NCBI GenBank assembly: GCA_963797765.1
Contig: CAWCQU010000002.1
Location: 682,001-746,000, forward strand
From: JBGPTK01 sp963797765
GTDB taxonomy: Bacteria > Acidobacteriota > Terriglobia > Acidiferrales > UBA7541
Direction: 5' to 3'
Length of the DNA stretch: 64,000 nucleotides
Position numbers and translations under genes: made by a program. Below the pieces are notes generated by a model. The model saw only the letters and a list, made by a program, of their open reading frames with translations. It was not told where the DNA came from and made no database searches. Numbering within the stretch: the stretch's first letter is position 1; every line of letters starts with the position of its first letter. Below are positions 34,978-43,668 of this stretch, piece after piece.

Positions 34978-35321
34978 TCCGCGGCGCTGACGGCCCAGGT
35001 GTTGGCTCCGATCTGGGCCACCTCCACACCCGGAACCATGCGCAGCAAATCAGGAATATTGGTGCTCCCGGACCGGCGAATATCTTCTGCGTGATGACGA
35101 AGACCGCTGAGGCCGTTTGCGAGAGTCTTCTGTTCCTTTTTCGAAACTGAAGTCACCTGGATGTTCATCAGGTCTTCCAGGCTGCGGTCGGTCAGATCGG
35201 GCGTTTTCTGCTGCGCTGCCGCAGGCATCAACATCCAGGCGCATAGAATTGCCGTTACCAGGCACCGCTCTAACGGCAAGATCGCCGTTTTTTTCTCCGG
35301 CATCCTCCTCGACCTAATCAA
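34974..35321 (-). pseudogene. N-terminal fragment of broken TonB-dependent receptor: signal and plug start
   Basis: Signal peptide (about residues 15-37, ending in MPAAAQQ), then LTDRSLEDLMNIQVTSVSKKEQK and, further on, DIRRSGSTNIPDLLRMVPGVEVAQIGANTWAVSA. Between them the residues LANGLSGLRHHA are not family-like, but a neighbouring frame reads LSQTASAVFVITQ, the expected plug strand. This implies a compensating insertion and deletion. A TTG start at 35321 has GGGGG eight bases upstream; the ATG at 35303 has a Shine-Dalgarno placed too close. Confidence 0.85.
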
Positions 35322-35351
35322 TTTAATTTCCCCCGATCGGCTGGCTGCTGG

Positions 35352-36563
35352 TTAGTATTTACTTGGTTTGCTGTCGTCCTCTGGCGGGCTTGGCAGGCCT
35401 GCTGCGATCACGGGCGCTCCAGTGGATGTTTGCGTGCCGGATGTTCCCGCTTCCGTTGCTCGCCCTCTTCCTCCAGAGGCGGTTTGCGCGGTCGATCGCG
35501 GCGCTGCTCTCGTCATTGGAACCACGGCAGATTCAGCTTCTTTCACGAAAACAAGTTTTTCATTTTCTTCGTCCCAATGGACGCACAGCACATCGCCCAT
35601 GGCCACTTGATCGGTGGCCAGCAAACTCGCCAGCGGATACACCAGGTGTCGCTCGATAGCGCGCTTCAAGTGCCGCGCTCCATACTTCAGGTCCGTTCCT
35701 TCCTTTAGCAAAAACCCGCGCGCCGCCGGCGTTACGCGGAACAAGAACCGTCCCTTGGCTGTTTCCAGCACTCGTTGTTGCACCATGCCCAACTCGATTT
35801 CCAGAATCAGTTCGAGCTGTTCAGTTCGCAGCGGATGAAACACCACCACCTTGTCGATCCGGTTCATGAACTCCGGTGCAAATTTCCTCTTCGCCGCTTC
35901 CGTCGCGGTGCGTTCCACCTTCGCATCCAGACCCACCACTTTTTCCGGCTGCACGTCGGGCGCGAACCCCAGGCCACCGGTCATTAGCCGGGTGATTTCG
36001 CCACCTCCAAGATTGGAGGTCATGAAGATCATCGTCTCGGAGAGATCCACTCTGCGGTTATCGCCCAACGTCAAAGTTGCCTTGTCCAAAATTCCCAGCA
36101 GGAGTTGCCACAAAGCATCCGATGCTTTTTCGATTTCGTCGAACAGCAAGAAACTCAGTTTAAGTTTTTCGGTGTGGTGCTGCGCCAGCGCTTCCTGCGT
36201 AATTAATGGTTGAGTTTCGCGATGGCCCAGATATCCGGGAGGGGAACCGATCAGCTTTGCAATTTCATGGGAGTGCTGGAATTCCGCGCAATCCACCTTG
36301 ATCACCGCGCGCGGATCCCCGAACAAGATTTCTGCCGCGGCTTCCACGACGCGCGTTTTTCCCGCTCCGGTCGGCCCCAGAAACAAGAGGTTCCCCACCG
36401 GCCGTCCCGTCGTGTTCATGCCGGCAAGAAAAACTTGGAAGAGGTCTACGACTTGCTGCACGGCTTCATCCTGGCCCACGATTCTCTTTCGAAGGGCCTT
36501 CTCAAAATCCAAAGATTGGTTGCTGCGTCTGCTTGGATCTAATTGTCGAACCCATCCATCCAT
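35352..36563 (-). CDS. single-module Clp/Hsp100-type AAA+ ATPase
   Basis: A 403-residue protein with one ClpB/ClpA D2-like module. It starts FEKALRKRIVGQDEAVQQVVDLF, then has Walker A GPTGAGKT (about 64-71), pore loop SPPGYLGHRE, Walker B FLLFDEIEKA, sensor MTSNLGGG, arginine-finger region FAPEFMNRIDKVVVF, and the C-terminal small domain LKYGARHLKRAIERHLVYPLA. There is no N-domain, no first ATPase module and no ClpX zinc finger or ClpP-binding loop that I can see. A disordered Ala/Thr/Gly/Pro tail of about 55 residues follows. Substrates are unknown. Confidence 0.88.
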   Translation of the reverse strand: MDGWVRQLDPSRRSNQSLDFEKALRKRIVGQDEAVQQVVDLFQVFLAGMNTTGRPVGNLLFLGPTGAGKTRVVEAAAEILFGDPRAVIKVDCAEFQHSHEIAKLIGSPPGYLGHRETQPLITQEALAQHHTEKLKLSFLLFDEIEKASDALWQLLLGILDKATLTLGDNRRVDLSETMIFMTSNLGGGEITRLMTGGLGFAPDVQPEKVVGLDAKVERTATEAAKRKFAPEFMNRIDKVVVFHPLRTEQLELILEIELGMVQQRVLETAKGRFLFRVTPAARGFLLKEGTDLKYGARHLKRAIERHLVYPLASLLATDQVAMGDVLCVHWDEENEKLVFVKEAESAVVPMTRAAPRSTAQTASGGRGRATEAGTSGTQTSTGAPVIAAGLPSPPEDDSKPSKY

Positions 36564-36872
36564 CGGAGTACCCTCCCCTTGGACTCATCGGTATCCGATG
36601 GCCCCTCCATTAATCCCATTAAGGAAAGGCAGCAGAAGCATGGCCACACTCTCAGTTCAATGCCGCGCGCTAACTATCTTGAAATCTTAAGCATGGGAAT
36701 GCTGCTGGCGTCCCAAGGTGGGCTTTCAAAGGAACTGAGTCTCAGTTCTGCATCCCATGGACCGAACTGAATCAACCTTCCATTCCCAATTCTGCAAAAA
36801 CCCGCTTGCAGCACTCCGCTTGCTTCCGCGACGGACTTTCCGTTATGGTGTGCAGGAGCCACGCAGGCAAAA
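36564..36872. other. intergenic region between divergent Hsp100-like and phoB genes
   Basis: It must contain the promoters of both divergent genes. I saw no clear palindrome, repeat, small gene or recognisable Pho-box direct repeat. Confidence 0.4.
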
Positions 36873-37574
36873 ATGGCAAAAAAGAAAATTCTGCTGATCG
36901 AAGACGACCGCGACATTGTCGAACTCGTTCGCTACAACCTGGAAAAAGAAGAATTCCAGGTCACCGCTTCGAGCGATGGCGCTATTGGTCTCGCCCAGAT
37001 CAAAAAATCGCCGCCCGACCTTCTGGTCCTTGATTTAATGCTTCCCAAAATTTCCGGCCTGGAAATTTGCAAGGAGATTCGCCGCGATCCCGCGCTGAAT
37101 CGCCTGCCGATTTTAATGCTCACCGCGCGCGGAGAAGAGTCGGATCGCATCGTCGGTCTCGAACTTGGCGCGGACGATTACGTCACCAAGCCTTTCAGTC
37201 CTCGCGAATTGGTGGCTCGCGTCAAAGCATTGCTCCGCCGCGTCGAGCCAGCCGGCGCCGTCGAAAAAGTGATTGAAGTGGGACAATTACGAATCGATCC
37301 GGCTTCCTATCGGGTCACGCGGGCCGGCAAGCCTCTTCCGCTCAGCACGCTCGAATTCCGCTTGCTCTATTATTTAGCTTCGCGTCCCAACAAAGTATTC
37401 AGCCGCGATCAACTGCTCGACGCGGTGTGGGGCGCCGATCGTTTCGTTACTCCTCGCAGTGTGGACGTCTACGTGCGGCGTCTGCGCGAAAAAATCGAGC
37501 CCGATTCCCAGCATCCGGCCTACGTAAAAACCGTGCGCGGCGCCGGCTATCTGTTCGAAACCCGTGAAAGCTAG
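36873..37574 (+). CDS. phoB: phosphate regulon response regulator PhoB (OmpR family)
   Basis: A 233-residue OmpR/PhoB protein. Receiver: ILLIEDDRDIVELVRYNLEKE, phospho-acceptor Asp in LLVLDLMLPKISGLEIC, LTARGEESDRIVGLELGADDYVTKPFS. The C-terminal winged helix (about 135-230) includes LSTLEFRLLYYLASRPNKVFSRDQLL and RSVDVYVRRLREKIEPD. It overlaps phoR by 11 bases and is followed by phoU and pst genes, which makes the PhoB assignment firm. Confidence 0.95.
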   Translation: MAKKKILLIEDDRDIVELVRYNLEKEEFQVTASSDGAIGLAQIKKSPPDLLVLDLMLPKISGLEICKEIRRDPALNRLPILMLTARGEESDRIVGLELGADDYVTKPFSPRELVARVKALLRRVEPAGAVEKVIEVGQLRIDPASYRVTRAGKPLPLSTLEFRLLYYLASRPNKVFSRDQLLDAVWGADRFVTPRSVDVYVRRLREKIEPDSQHPAYVKTVRGAGYLFETRES

Positions 37575-39336
37575 GCTATTCTGGAAGCTCGGACTGACTT
37601 ACGTCGTCCTTCTCCTCGCTGTTCTCTTGTCCGTGGATTTTTATTCTTCCCGCATCGAGCGGCGCGACTATCTGCGCGCCGCGCTCGATCAGCTTTCCTC
37701 CCTTGCGCAAATCGCTTCCAGCCGCCCACCCAATCTGGACGATCGTGCGGCGCTGGGCGAGTGGGCTTCCTGGATGGGAAATAGCGGGGCACGCGTCACG
37801 GTGATTGACGCGCACGGTCTGGTGCTGGCCGATTCCGAACATGATCCTGAGTCCATGGAAAATCATTCCGATCGCCCCGAAGTGATTGCGGCGTTCTCCA
37901 CCGGACGCGGCACCAGCGTCCGCCACAGCCACACCCTCAATCGCGATTTGGTCTACCTGGCGGTTCGCACGCAACCGGGCGCCGGCGCTCCAGCCATCCT
38001 GCGTTTCGCCATCCCGCTGGCCCAGGTGGACCAGGCCTTGGCGGAAATGCGCCGGCGCTTGTGGCTTGCCTCGTTCTTGATTCTGATTTTCGGCGCGATC
38101 GTCTCACTGATTTTTTCGCGCGCCCTCTCCGCGCGCATCGAAAGGCTCAAGAAATTTTCGCAGCGCGTGGCCCAGGGACAGTTTCAGCCGCTGCCGGAAA
38201 CCGACGCGAACGACGAACTTTCGGACCTTTCCCACTCTCTCAACGAAACCGCGGCTCATTTCGATCGCACCATTCGATCCCTCACCGGCGAGCGCAATCG
38301 CTCCGCCGCGATTCTGCGCAGCATGGTGGAAGGCGTCGCGGTGATCGACGCAAAAGAGCGAATTGTTTTTTCCAACCAGGCCTTCGCTGAAATTTTGGGC
38401 CTGGAGGCGAATTTCGAAGGCCGCGCGCTGATTGAAGCCGTTCGCCAGCCGGATTTGATCGCCGTAATTCGCAGGGCTCTCGAAGGAAATGAAAATGCCT
38501 CCAGCGAATTAATCGTGGGCACCATTCGTCCGCGCAGTTTTTCGGTCACCGCGTCCCCGGTTCCCGCCCTCGCGGCCACGCAAAGCGAACTGGCGCAATC
38601 GCAAGGAGCCGTGGTGGTGCTCCACGACATAACCGAATTGCGGCGTCTCGAGCGCGTGCGGCGCGATTTTGTGGCCAATGTCTCCCACGAATTGAAAACG
38701 CCGCTGACTGCCATTCAAGGCTTTGCGGAAACGCTGCTCGGCGGCGCGCTGGAAGACCGCGCCAATAATCGACGCTTCGTCACCATCATTCGCGACCATT
38801 CCATTCGGCTGGCCCGCCTCACCGACGATCTCTTGATGCTTTCCAAGATCGAGGCTGGAAAACTGGAGTTTGATTTTCGGCCTGTGGCTCTTGCCGAGTT
38901 CGTCGAGCCCTGCCTCGAAACCTCGCGGCTCCGCGCAGGATCAAAGGGAATCTCGCTCGAAGTCGAGTGTCCCCCGAATTTCCCGCTCATCCGCGGCGAC
39001 GCCCACCGGCTGCGCGAGGTTTTGCAAAATCTTCTGGACAACGCCCTCCAATACACTCCGTCGGGCGGCCACGTCCGCCTCACCGCCGTCGCGCGCAACG
39101 GCGCCGCGATTCTTACCTTGGCAGACACCGGCATCGGCATCCCCCAGTTGGATCAGGAGAAAATTTTCGAACGATTCTATCGCGTGGACGCTGCGCGCTC
39201 GCGCGAAGCTGGCGGCACCGGTCTCGGCCTGGCCATTGCCAAGCACATCGTGGAGGCGCACGGAGGCCGGCTGTGGGTCGAAAGCGCCGTGGGCCAAGGC
39301 TCAAAATTCCATTTTTCCATCCCTCTCATCCATTAG
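37564..39336 (+). CDS. phoR: phosphate regulon sensor histidine kinase PhoR
   Basis: Partner kinase of PhoB. A membrane helix at residues 5-25, a periplasmic region with a double-Cache-like pattern (about 30-160), a second helix (about 164-185), a HAMP domain (about 186-240), and a PAS domain (about 250-360) precede the kinase core. H-box is VSHELKTPLTAIQGFAE, N-box LLDNALQYTPSGG, G-boxes DTGIGIPQLDQEKIFERFYRVD and GGTGLGLAIAKHIV. It lies within a phoB-phoR-phoU run. The periplasmic insert suggests it may sense more than the Pst/PhoU state. Confidence 0.94.
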   Translation: MKARLFWKLGLTYVVLLLAVLLSVDFYSSRIERRDYLRAALDQLSSLAQIASSRPPNLDDRAALGEWASWMGNSGARVTVIDAHGLVLADSEHDPESMENHSDRPEVIAAFSTGRGTSVRHSHTLNRDLVYLAVRTQPGAGAPAILRFAIPLAQVDQALAEMRRRLWLASFLILIFGAIVSLIFSRALSARIERLKKFSQRVAQGQFQPLPETDANDELSDLSHSLNETAAHFDRTIRSLTGERNRSAAILRSMVEGVAVIDAKERIVFSNQAFAEILGLEANFEGRALIEAVRQPDLIAVIRRALEGNENASSELIVGTIRPRSFSVTASPVPALAATQSELAQSQGAVVVLHDITELRRLERVRRDFVANVSHELKTPLTAIQGFAETLLGGALEDRANNRRFVTIIRDHSIRLARLTDDLLMLSKIEAGKLEFDFRPVALAEFVEPCLETSRLRAGSKGISLEVECPPNFPLIRGDAHRLREVLQNLLDNALQYTPSGGHVRLTAVARNGAAILTLADTGIGIPQLDQEKIFERFYRVDAARSREAGGTGLGLAIAKHIVEAHGGRLWVESAVGQGSKFHFSIPLIH

Positions 39337-39603
39337 CACCGGCCGTTGCGGCACATGATTCTCTGCCCGCTCTCCAACCGGGAACCAACCACTTTCCGAA
39401 CCCTTTCAATGTCTTACAGAATTCACATTCGCCTCATGCGATTGCAATGCGACTCCCGTACCCTTCTGCTATGGACTGGCCAAGTATATTCGCGTGGGGC
39501 ATAGCGATTTCGATGATCGCGCTGGCGCTCGCCGGTTCCGGCAGCCGGAAGCCCCGTCAGGAATCGCTGTTGGATTGGGTAGCAATATTAGGAGGAGAAA
39601 ATA

Positions 39604-40317
39604 ATGGCAGCAACAGCAAGCAGTTCGGAAAAAGTGTATCAGGCCGCGCTGGTGAATTACCTGGTTTCGATGGCGCGCACGGTGGAGGGCTCGGTCAACA
39701 AAGCGCTCGAAGCGCTTCTCCATCAGAATGAACAACAGGCCGGCGAGGTGTTTCTCACCGAGCCGCGCATCAATGAAATGGAAATTTTAATCGATGAGCA
39801 CGCCATCCGCCTGCTGCGCCAGGGCCAACTGCCCGACGAAGAAGTGCGTCTGATCGTCGCCACCATCAAGATCAACAATGACCTCGAGCGAATTGGAGAT
39901 TTGGCTGTGAATATTGGCCAGCGCGTGATTTCGCTTTCCATGCTTCCGGCTTTCGAACCCCCGCCGGAACTGGAACCCATGGCCGAGGCCGTCCGCGCCA
40001 TGCTTAGCAAAAGCCTGGGCGCGCTAACCTATCGCAATGTGGTATTGGCCAACGAGGTGCTCGAAAGTGATGACGTAGTGGATCAATTCCACGATCAAAT
40101 TTTCGAGCGGCTACTTTCCGGCATGCGCGAAGACCCTACCCAGGTAACTCCGAATCTGCATTTCGCTTTTACCGTGCGCTACCTTGAACGCATCGCCGAT
40201 CACTCCACCAATATCGCCGAAGATATTCTGTTCTGGGTCCGCGGGTTGGATGTCCGCCACGGCCGGGCTCGTCTTTTGGCGGAGCAACAAGCGGGCGAGT
40301 CGCTGGAATCGCTGTAA
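39604..40317 (+). CDS. phoU: PhoU-family phosphate transport regulator (first copy)
   Basis: A 237-residue all-helical PhoU protein with two three-helix repeats, each carrying the metal-binding pattern seen as ATIKINNDLERIGDLAVNIGQ and TVRYLERIADHSTNIAEDI. PhoU links Pst transporter status to PhoR. The Shine-Dalgarno TAGGAGGAGA before the ATG is excellent. The N-terminal half is more divergent than in the second copy (44519-45184), so the two are old paralogues. It is followed by a hairpin and a 466-base gap before pstS. Confidence 0.93.
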   Translation: MAATASSSEKVYQAALVNYLVSMARTVEGSVNKALEALLHQNEQQAGEVFLTEPRINEMEILIDEHAIRLLRQGQLPDEEVRLIVATIKINNDLERIGDLAVNIGQRVISLSMLPAFEPPPELEPMAEAVRAMLSKSLGALTYRNVVLANEVLESDDVVDQFHDQIFERLLSGMREDPTQVTPNLHFAFTVRYLERIADHSTNIAEDILFWVRGLDVRHGRARLLAEQQAGESLESL

Positions 40318-40445
40318 TGAAGAATTCATCTCCCTCTGACCGCCGATTCACGATCCCAAAGTAGGATCGGTTTGCTTGCATCAAGCACGGACGGTCGAGA
40401 GTTCACACCGCTTTGAATTGGCCGTACCTCCCGCTGTACCCCCCT

Positions 40446-40478
40446 CAAGGGGCTGCAACCCCCGTTAGCAGCCCCTTG
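40446..40478 (+). terminator. terminator-like hairpin after first phoU
   Basis: A perfect 10-bp stem (CAAGGGGCTG / CAGCCCCTTG) with a 13-base loop is followed by AACCCTCCTCTTTT. It lies 128 bases after the phoU stop and 338 before pstS, so it may separate the two transcripts. The rest of the 40318-40783 gap shows only the palindrome at 40711. Confidence 0.55.
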
Positions 40479-40710
40479 AACCCTCCTCTTTTGGTTCGAG
40501 TCGATCGATACCACGATTCGCATTCTTGTTTCGAGCAAAACAGAGAATTTGTCCGGATGGGCATAGATCTGTGGAAAACTGTGCGGATGCTCCGAGGTCC
40601 GCTTGTGAAATTCAGGTGGGCTTGCTCGTGGTCTATTCTTAATCGATACAAAATAAAAGACATAATCCGCCATCCCCGCTTCTGGATGTTTATTCCTCTT
40701 TTCACCCGTT

Positions 40711-40728
40711 TGTTACAGGGCTGTAACA
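40711..40728. promoter_or_regulatory. palindrome upstream of pstS
   Basis: TGTTACAG-GG-CTGTAACA is a perfect inverted repeat 55 bases before the pstS GTG. CTGTAAC resembles half of an E. coli Pho box (CTGTCAT), but the arrangement is inverted rather than direct. It is a good candidate operator for phosphate control. Confidence 0.5.
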
Positions 40729-40783
40729 CATCGCGGCCATCATGACGTGTACAGTATCAGCCTACATGAGGAGAGAGATCACA

Positions 40784-41833
40784 GTGAAGAAATCGATCGC
40801 AGCAGTGTCCACCCTTCTTGCGCTTTTCGTCTTGGCGCTATTCCTGGTCGTCAGCCCAGCGCCAGCGGCCCCCGACGCAGGGACGGTACTCTTGAACGCG
40901 GCCGGAGCCACTTTTCCTTATCCCATTTATTCAAAGTGGTTCGATGACTACCACAAACTCCATCCCAACATCCAGATCAACTACGCTTCGGTCGGTTCAG
41001 GTGCCGGCATCCGTCAGATTCTGGCGGGAACCGTCGATTTTGGCGCATCCGACGGGCCGATGACGGACGAGCAACTTTCTCAAGCTAAGTTTCAAGTGCT
41101 GCATTTTCCTACGGTCCTCGGGGCGGACGTGCCCGCGTACAACATTCCCGGCGTGACTGGGGAACTCAACTTTACCGGCGCAGCGCTGGCGGGCATCTAC
41201 CTGGGAAAAATCACGAAATGGAATGACCCAGAGATCAGCAAAGCCAATCCGGGGGTAAGCCTTCCAGGCAACGATATCGTGGTCATACACCGTTCCGACG
41301 GAAGCGGGACAACCTACATTTGGACGGATTATCTGTCCAAGGTCAGCGATGAGTGGAAATCGAAGGTCGGACGCAATACATCCGTGAACTGGCCGGTGGG
41401 ACTCGGCGGTAAGGGAAACGAAGGAGTTTCCGGGCTGATTCAGCAAACTCCGAACTCGATCGGCTATATCGAGTTGATCTACGCCATCCAGACCAAGATG
41501 CCCTACGGCAAAGTGAAAAACGAAGCGGGGAAATTCGTTAAGGCGGATTTGGCGAGCGTATCGGCTGCGGCCGCCGGTGCAGCCAAAGCCATGCCGGATG
41601 ATTTTCGCGTCTCCATCACCAATGCCCCGGGCCCAGCAACCTATCCGATCTCCAGTTTTACCTGGCTGCTGATCCCCGCAAAAATCGGTGATGCCACCAA
41701 GCGCGACACCATCAAGCAATTCCTGACGTGGATGTTGGCCGACGGGCAGAACGCGTGTGAGCCGCTTGCCTACGCGCGCCTGCCCAAAGCGGTGATCGAG
41801 AAGGAATCCAAGGCGATCGCCAAAATCCAATAA
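40784..41833 (+). CDS. pstS: phosphate ABC transporter substrate-binding protein PstS
   Basis: Periplasmic phosphate-binding protein. The GTG at 40784 (AGGAGAG upstream) gives a standard export signal: KKS, then hydrophobic residues about 5-27, ending PAPAAP. The mature protein has GAGATFPYPIYSKWFDDY, NYASVGSGAGIRQI, DFGASDGPMT, VIHRSDGSGTTYIWTDYL and NSIGYIELIYA, all typical phosphate-site segments. An in-frame ATG lies at 40766 and another at 40742; these would add residues ahead of the signal peptide. First gene of pstSCAB-phoU. Confidence 0.95.
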   Translation: MKKSIAAVSTLLALFVLALFLVVSPAPAAPDAGTVLLNAAGATFPYPIYSKWFDDYHKLHPNIQINYASVGSGAGIRQILAGTVDFGASDGPMTDEQLSQAKFQVLHFPTVLGADVPAYNIPGVTGELNFTGAALAGIYLGKITKWNDPEISKANPGVSLPGNDIVVIHRSDGSGTTYIWTDYLSKVSDEWKSKVGRNTSVNWPVGLGGKGNEGVSGLIQQTPNSIGYIELIYAIQTKMPYGKVKNEAGKFVKADLASVSAAAAGAAKAMPDDFRVSITNAPGPATYPISSFTWLLIPAKIGDATKRDTIKQFLTWMLADGQNACEPLAYARLPKAVIEKESKAIAKIQ

Positions 41834-41835
41834 CC

Positions 41836-42819
41836 ATGGCCAGTGTCTCCAACGCGATTCCGCCCGCGGCGTCCCCCTGGACGCCGCGGGCGTTTGTTCG
41901 CCGGCTTCGCAGTGGCGATCAGATCGCTTATCTCGTCACTCTGCTTTTCGCCGCCAGCATCCTGCTGATCACCAGTATCATCGTCTATGAGCTTTGGGTG
42001 AACTCCGCGCTTGCCCGCCATAAATTTGGCATGCTGTTTTTCATCACCAGAATCTGGGATCCCGTCGAGGGAGATTTCGGCGCTCTGCCCTTCATCTACG
42101 GCACACTGGTCACCTCGGCGCTTTCCCTCATCATCGCGGTGCCGCTCGGACTCGGCGCCGCCATTTTCTTGGCTGAGCTTGCGCCGCCCAAAATTTCTGA
42201 TACTTTTGCGTTCCTGATTGATCTGCTGGCGGCTGTGCCCAGCGTGATTTACGGCGTGCTCGGCATTTTCATTGTCGTACCGGTGATGCGCACTGTGGTC
42301 GAGCCGGCCTTGAAGTCCACTCTGGGTTTTCTTCCCCTATTTCAGGGACCGATGTATGGCGTGGGATTCCTCACCGCCGGCGTGATACTTGCGATCATGG
42401 TGGTCCCCTTCATCATTTCCGTTTCTCGCGAAGTGTTGCTTTCCGTTCCCAAGGACCAGCGCGAGGCCGCCCAAGCTCTCGGCGCCACTCGCTGGGAAGC
42501 CACCTGGAAAGTGGTGGTGCCGTTTGCGAAAACGGGAATCATGGGTTCGGTTTTCCTGGCGCTGGCCCGCGCCCTGGGCGAGACCATGGCCGTCACCATG
42601 GTGATCGGCAACGATCCCAAAATCAGCGCTTCGCTTTTTGCGCCGGGCTATTCGATTGCCGCGGTGATCGCCAATGAATTCACGGAAGCCACCGGCGACC
42701 TGTATCTTCACGCCCTGGTCGAACTCGGCCTGGTCCTGTTCCTGCTCACATTTATTCTGAACGGGCTGGCCCGCTTGTTGATCGTCGCTACTGCCGGCCG
42801 TGGGACGGGTCACGAATGA
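41836..42819 (+). CDS. pstC: phosphate ABC transporter permease PstC
   Basis: A 327-residue inner-membrane permease with about six helices. The N-terminal 30 residues are Ala/Pro-rich, then DQIAYLVTLLFAASILLITSIIVYELW. Family segments include FGALPFIYGTLVTSALSLIIAVPLGLGAAIFLAELAP and the cytoplasmic EAA loop VPKDQREAAQALGATRWEATW. It starts 2 bases after the pstS stop codon and overlaps pstA by 4 bases (ATGA). Confidence 0.96.
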   Translation: MASVSNAIPPAASPWTPRAFVRRLRSGDQIAYLVTLLFAASILLITSIIVYELWVNSALARHKFGMLFFITRIWDPVEGDFGALPFIYGTLVTSALSLIIAVPLGLGAAIFLAELAPPKISDTFAFLIDLLAAVPSVIYGVLGIFIVVPVMRTVVEPALKSTLGFLPLFQGPMYGVGFLTAGVILAIMVVPFIISVSREVLLSVPKDQREAAQALGATRWEATWKVVVPFAKTGIMGSVFLALARALGETMAVTMVIGNDPKISASLFAPGYSIAAVIANEFTEATGDLYLHALVELGLVLFLLTFILNGLARLLIVATAGRGTGHE

Positions 42820-43667
42820 GCTACCGCACTGCCTGGCGCAAGATGGTCAATTTCGTGATGCTCAGCGTCACCGGGCTGCTCACCTTGCTCACCATTTCGA
42901 TCCTCTTTTTCATCCTGGGTTACTTGGCCTATCACGGCGGCAAGTCTTTGAGCTGGAATTTCTTCACCAAGCTCCCCGCTCCCCTCGGCGAAACCGGCGG
43001 CGGCCTGGCCAACGCCATTGTGGGCAGCGGCAAGCTCCTGCTCTTGGCTTCTTTAATCGGCGTTCCCATTGGTGTGATGGGTGGCGTCTATCTGGCGGAA
43101 TTTGGCGGCCGCACGTTTTCCTATATCATCCGCTACACCACCGATTTGTTGAACGGCGTACCATCGATTGTGATCGGCATCTTCGCCTACACGGTCGCCG
43201 TTCTTCCGGTCCACCATTTCTCCACTTTTGCGGGCGGGTTCGCGCTGGGCGTGATGATGATTCCCATCGCCGTTCGCAGCACTGAGGAATTTCTTCGAGG
43301 GGTGCCGCGTTCGATGCGCGAAGCGGCCATGGCTCTTGGCGCGAGCAAGTGGCGAACCGTGGCCACGGTCGTCTTTCCCGCGGCCCTCAGTGGCATCGTC
43401 ACGGGGCTTATGCTGGACCTGGCCCGCGTGGCCGGCGAAACCGCCCCCCTGCTCTTCACGGCGCTTTCCAATCGTTTCTGGAGCCCCGGATGGGGGCAGC
43501 CTACTTCGTCCCTCCCGGTTATGATTTACTATTACGCGATCTCTCCGTATGAGGATTGGCACCGCCAGGCCTGGGCGGCCGGACTCGTCCTGCTCGGCCT
43601 GGTTTTATTGGCAAATATCGGCGCCCGGCTGATACTTTCTCGCAGGGCGTCCTTCCTGAGGTCTTAA
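42816..43667 (+). CDS. pstA: phosphate ABC transporter permease PstA
   Basis: A 283-residue permease, partner of PstC. Recognisable segments are LASLIGVPIGVMGGVYLAEFG, TDLLNGVPSIVIGIFAYTVAV, and the EAA loop VPRSMREAAMALGASKWRTV, with AGETAPLLFTAL near the end of the core. About six membrane helices. The start ATG overlaps the pstC stop (ATGA), indicating translational coupling. Confidence 0.96.
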   Translation: MSYRTAWRKMVNFVMLSVTGLLTLLTISILFFILGYLAYHGGKSLSWNFFTKLPAPLGETGGGLANAIVGSGKLLLLASLIGVPIGVMGGVYLAEFGGRTFSYIIRYTTDLLNGVPSIVIGIFAYTVAVLPVHHFSTFAGGFALGVMMIPIAVRSTEEFLRGVPRSMREAAMALGASKWRTVATVVFPAALSGIVTGLMLDLARVAGETAPLLFTALSNRFWSPGWGQPTSSLPVMIYYYAISPYEDWHRQAWAAGLVLLGLVLLANIGARLILSRRASFLRS

Positions 43668-43668
43668 G

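Noticed and set aside
39472..39731. Possible small membrane protein (MDWPSIFAWGIAISMIALAL...) between phoR and phoU
   Set aside because: One hydrophobic stretch is present, but the frame runs through the strong phoU ribosome site and about 130 bases into phoU, and it has no good Shine-Dalgarno. I cannot support it as a gene.
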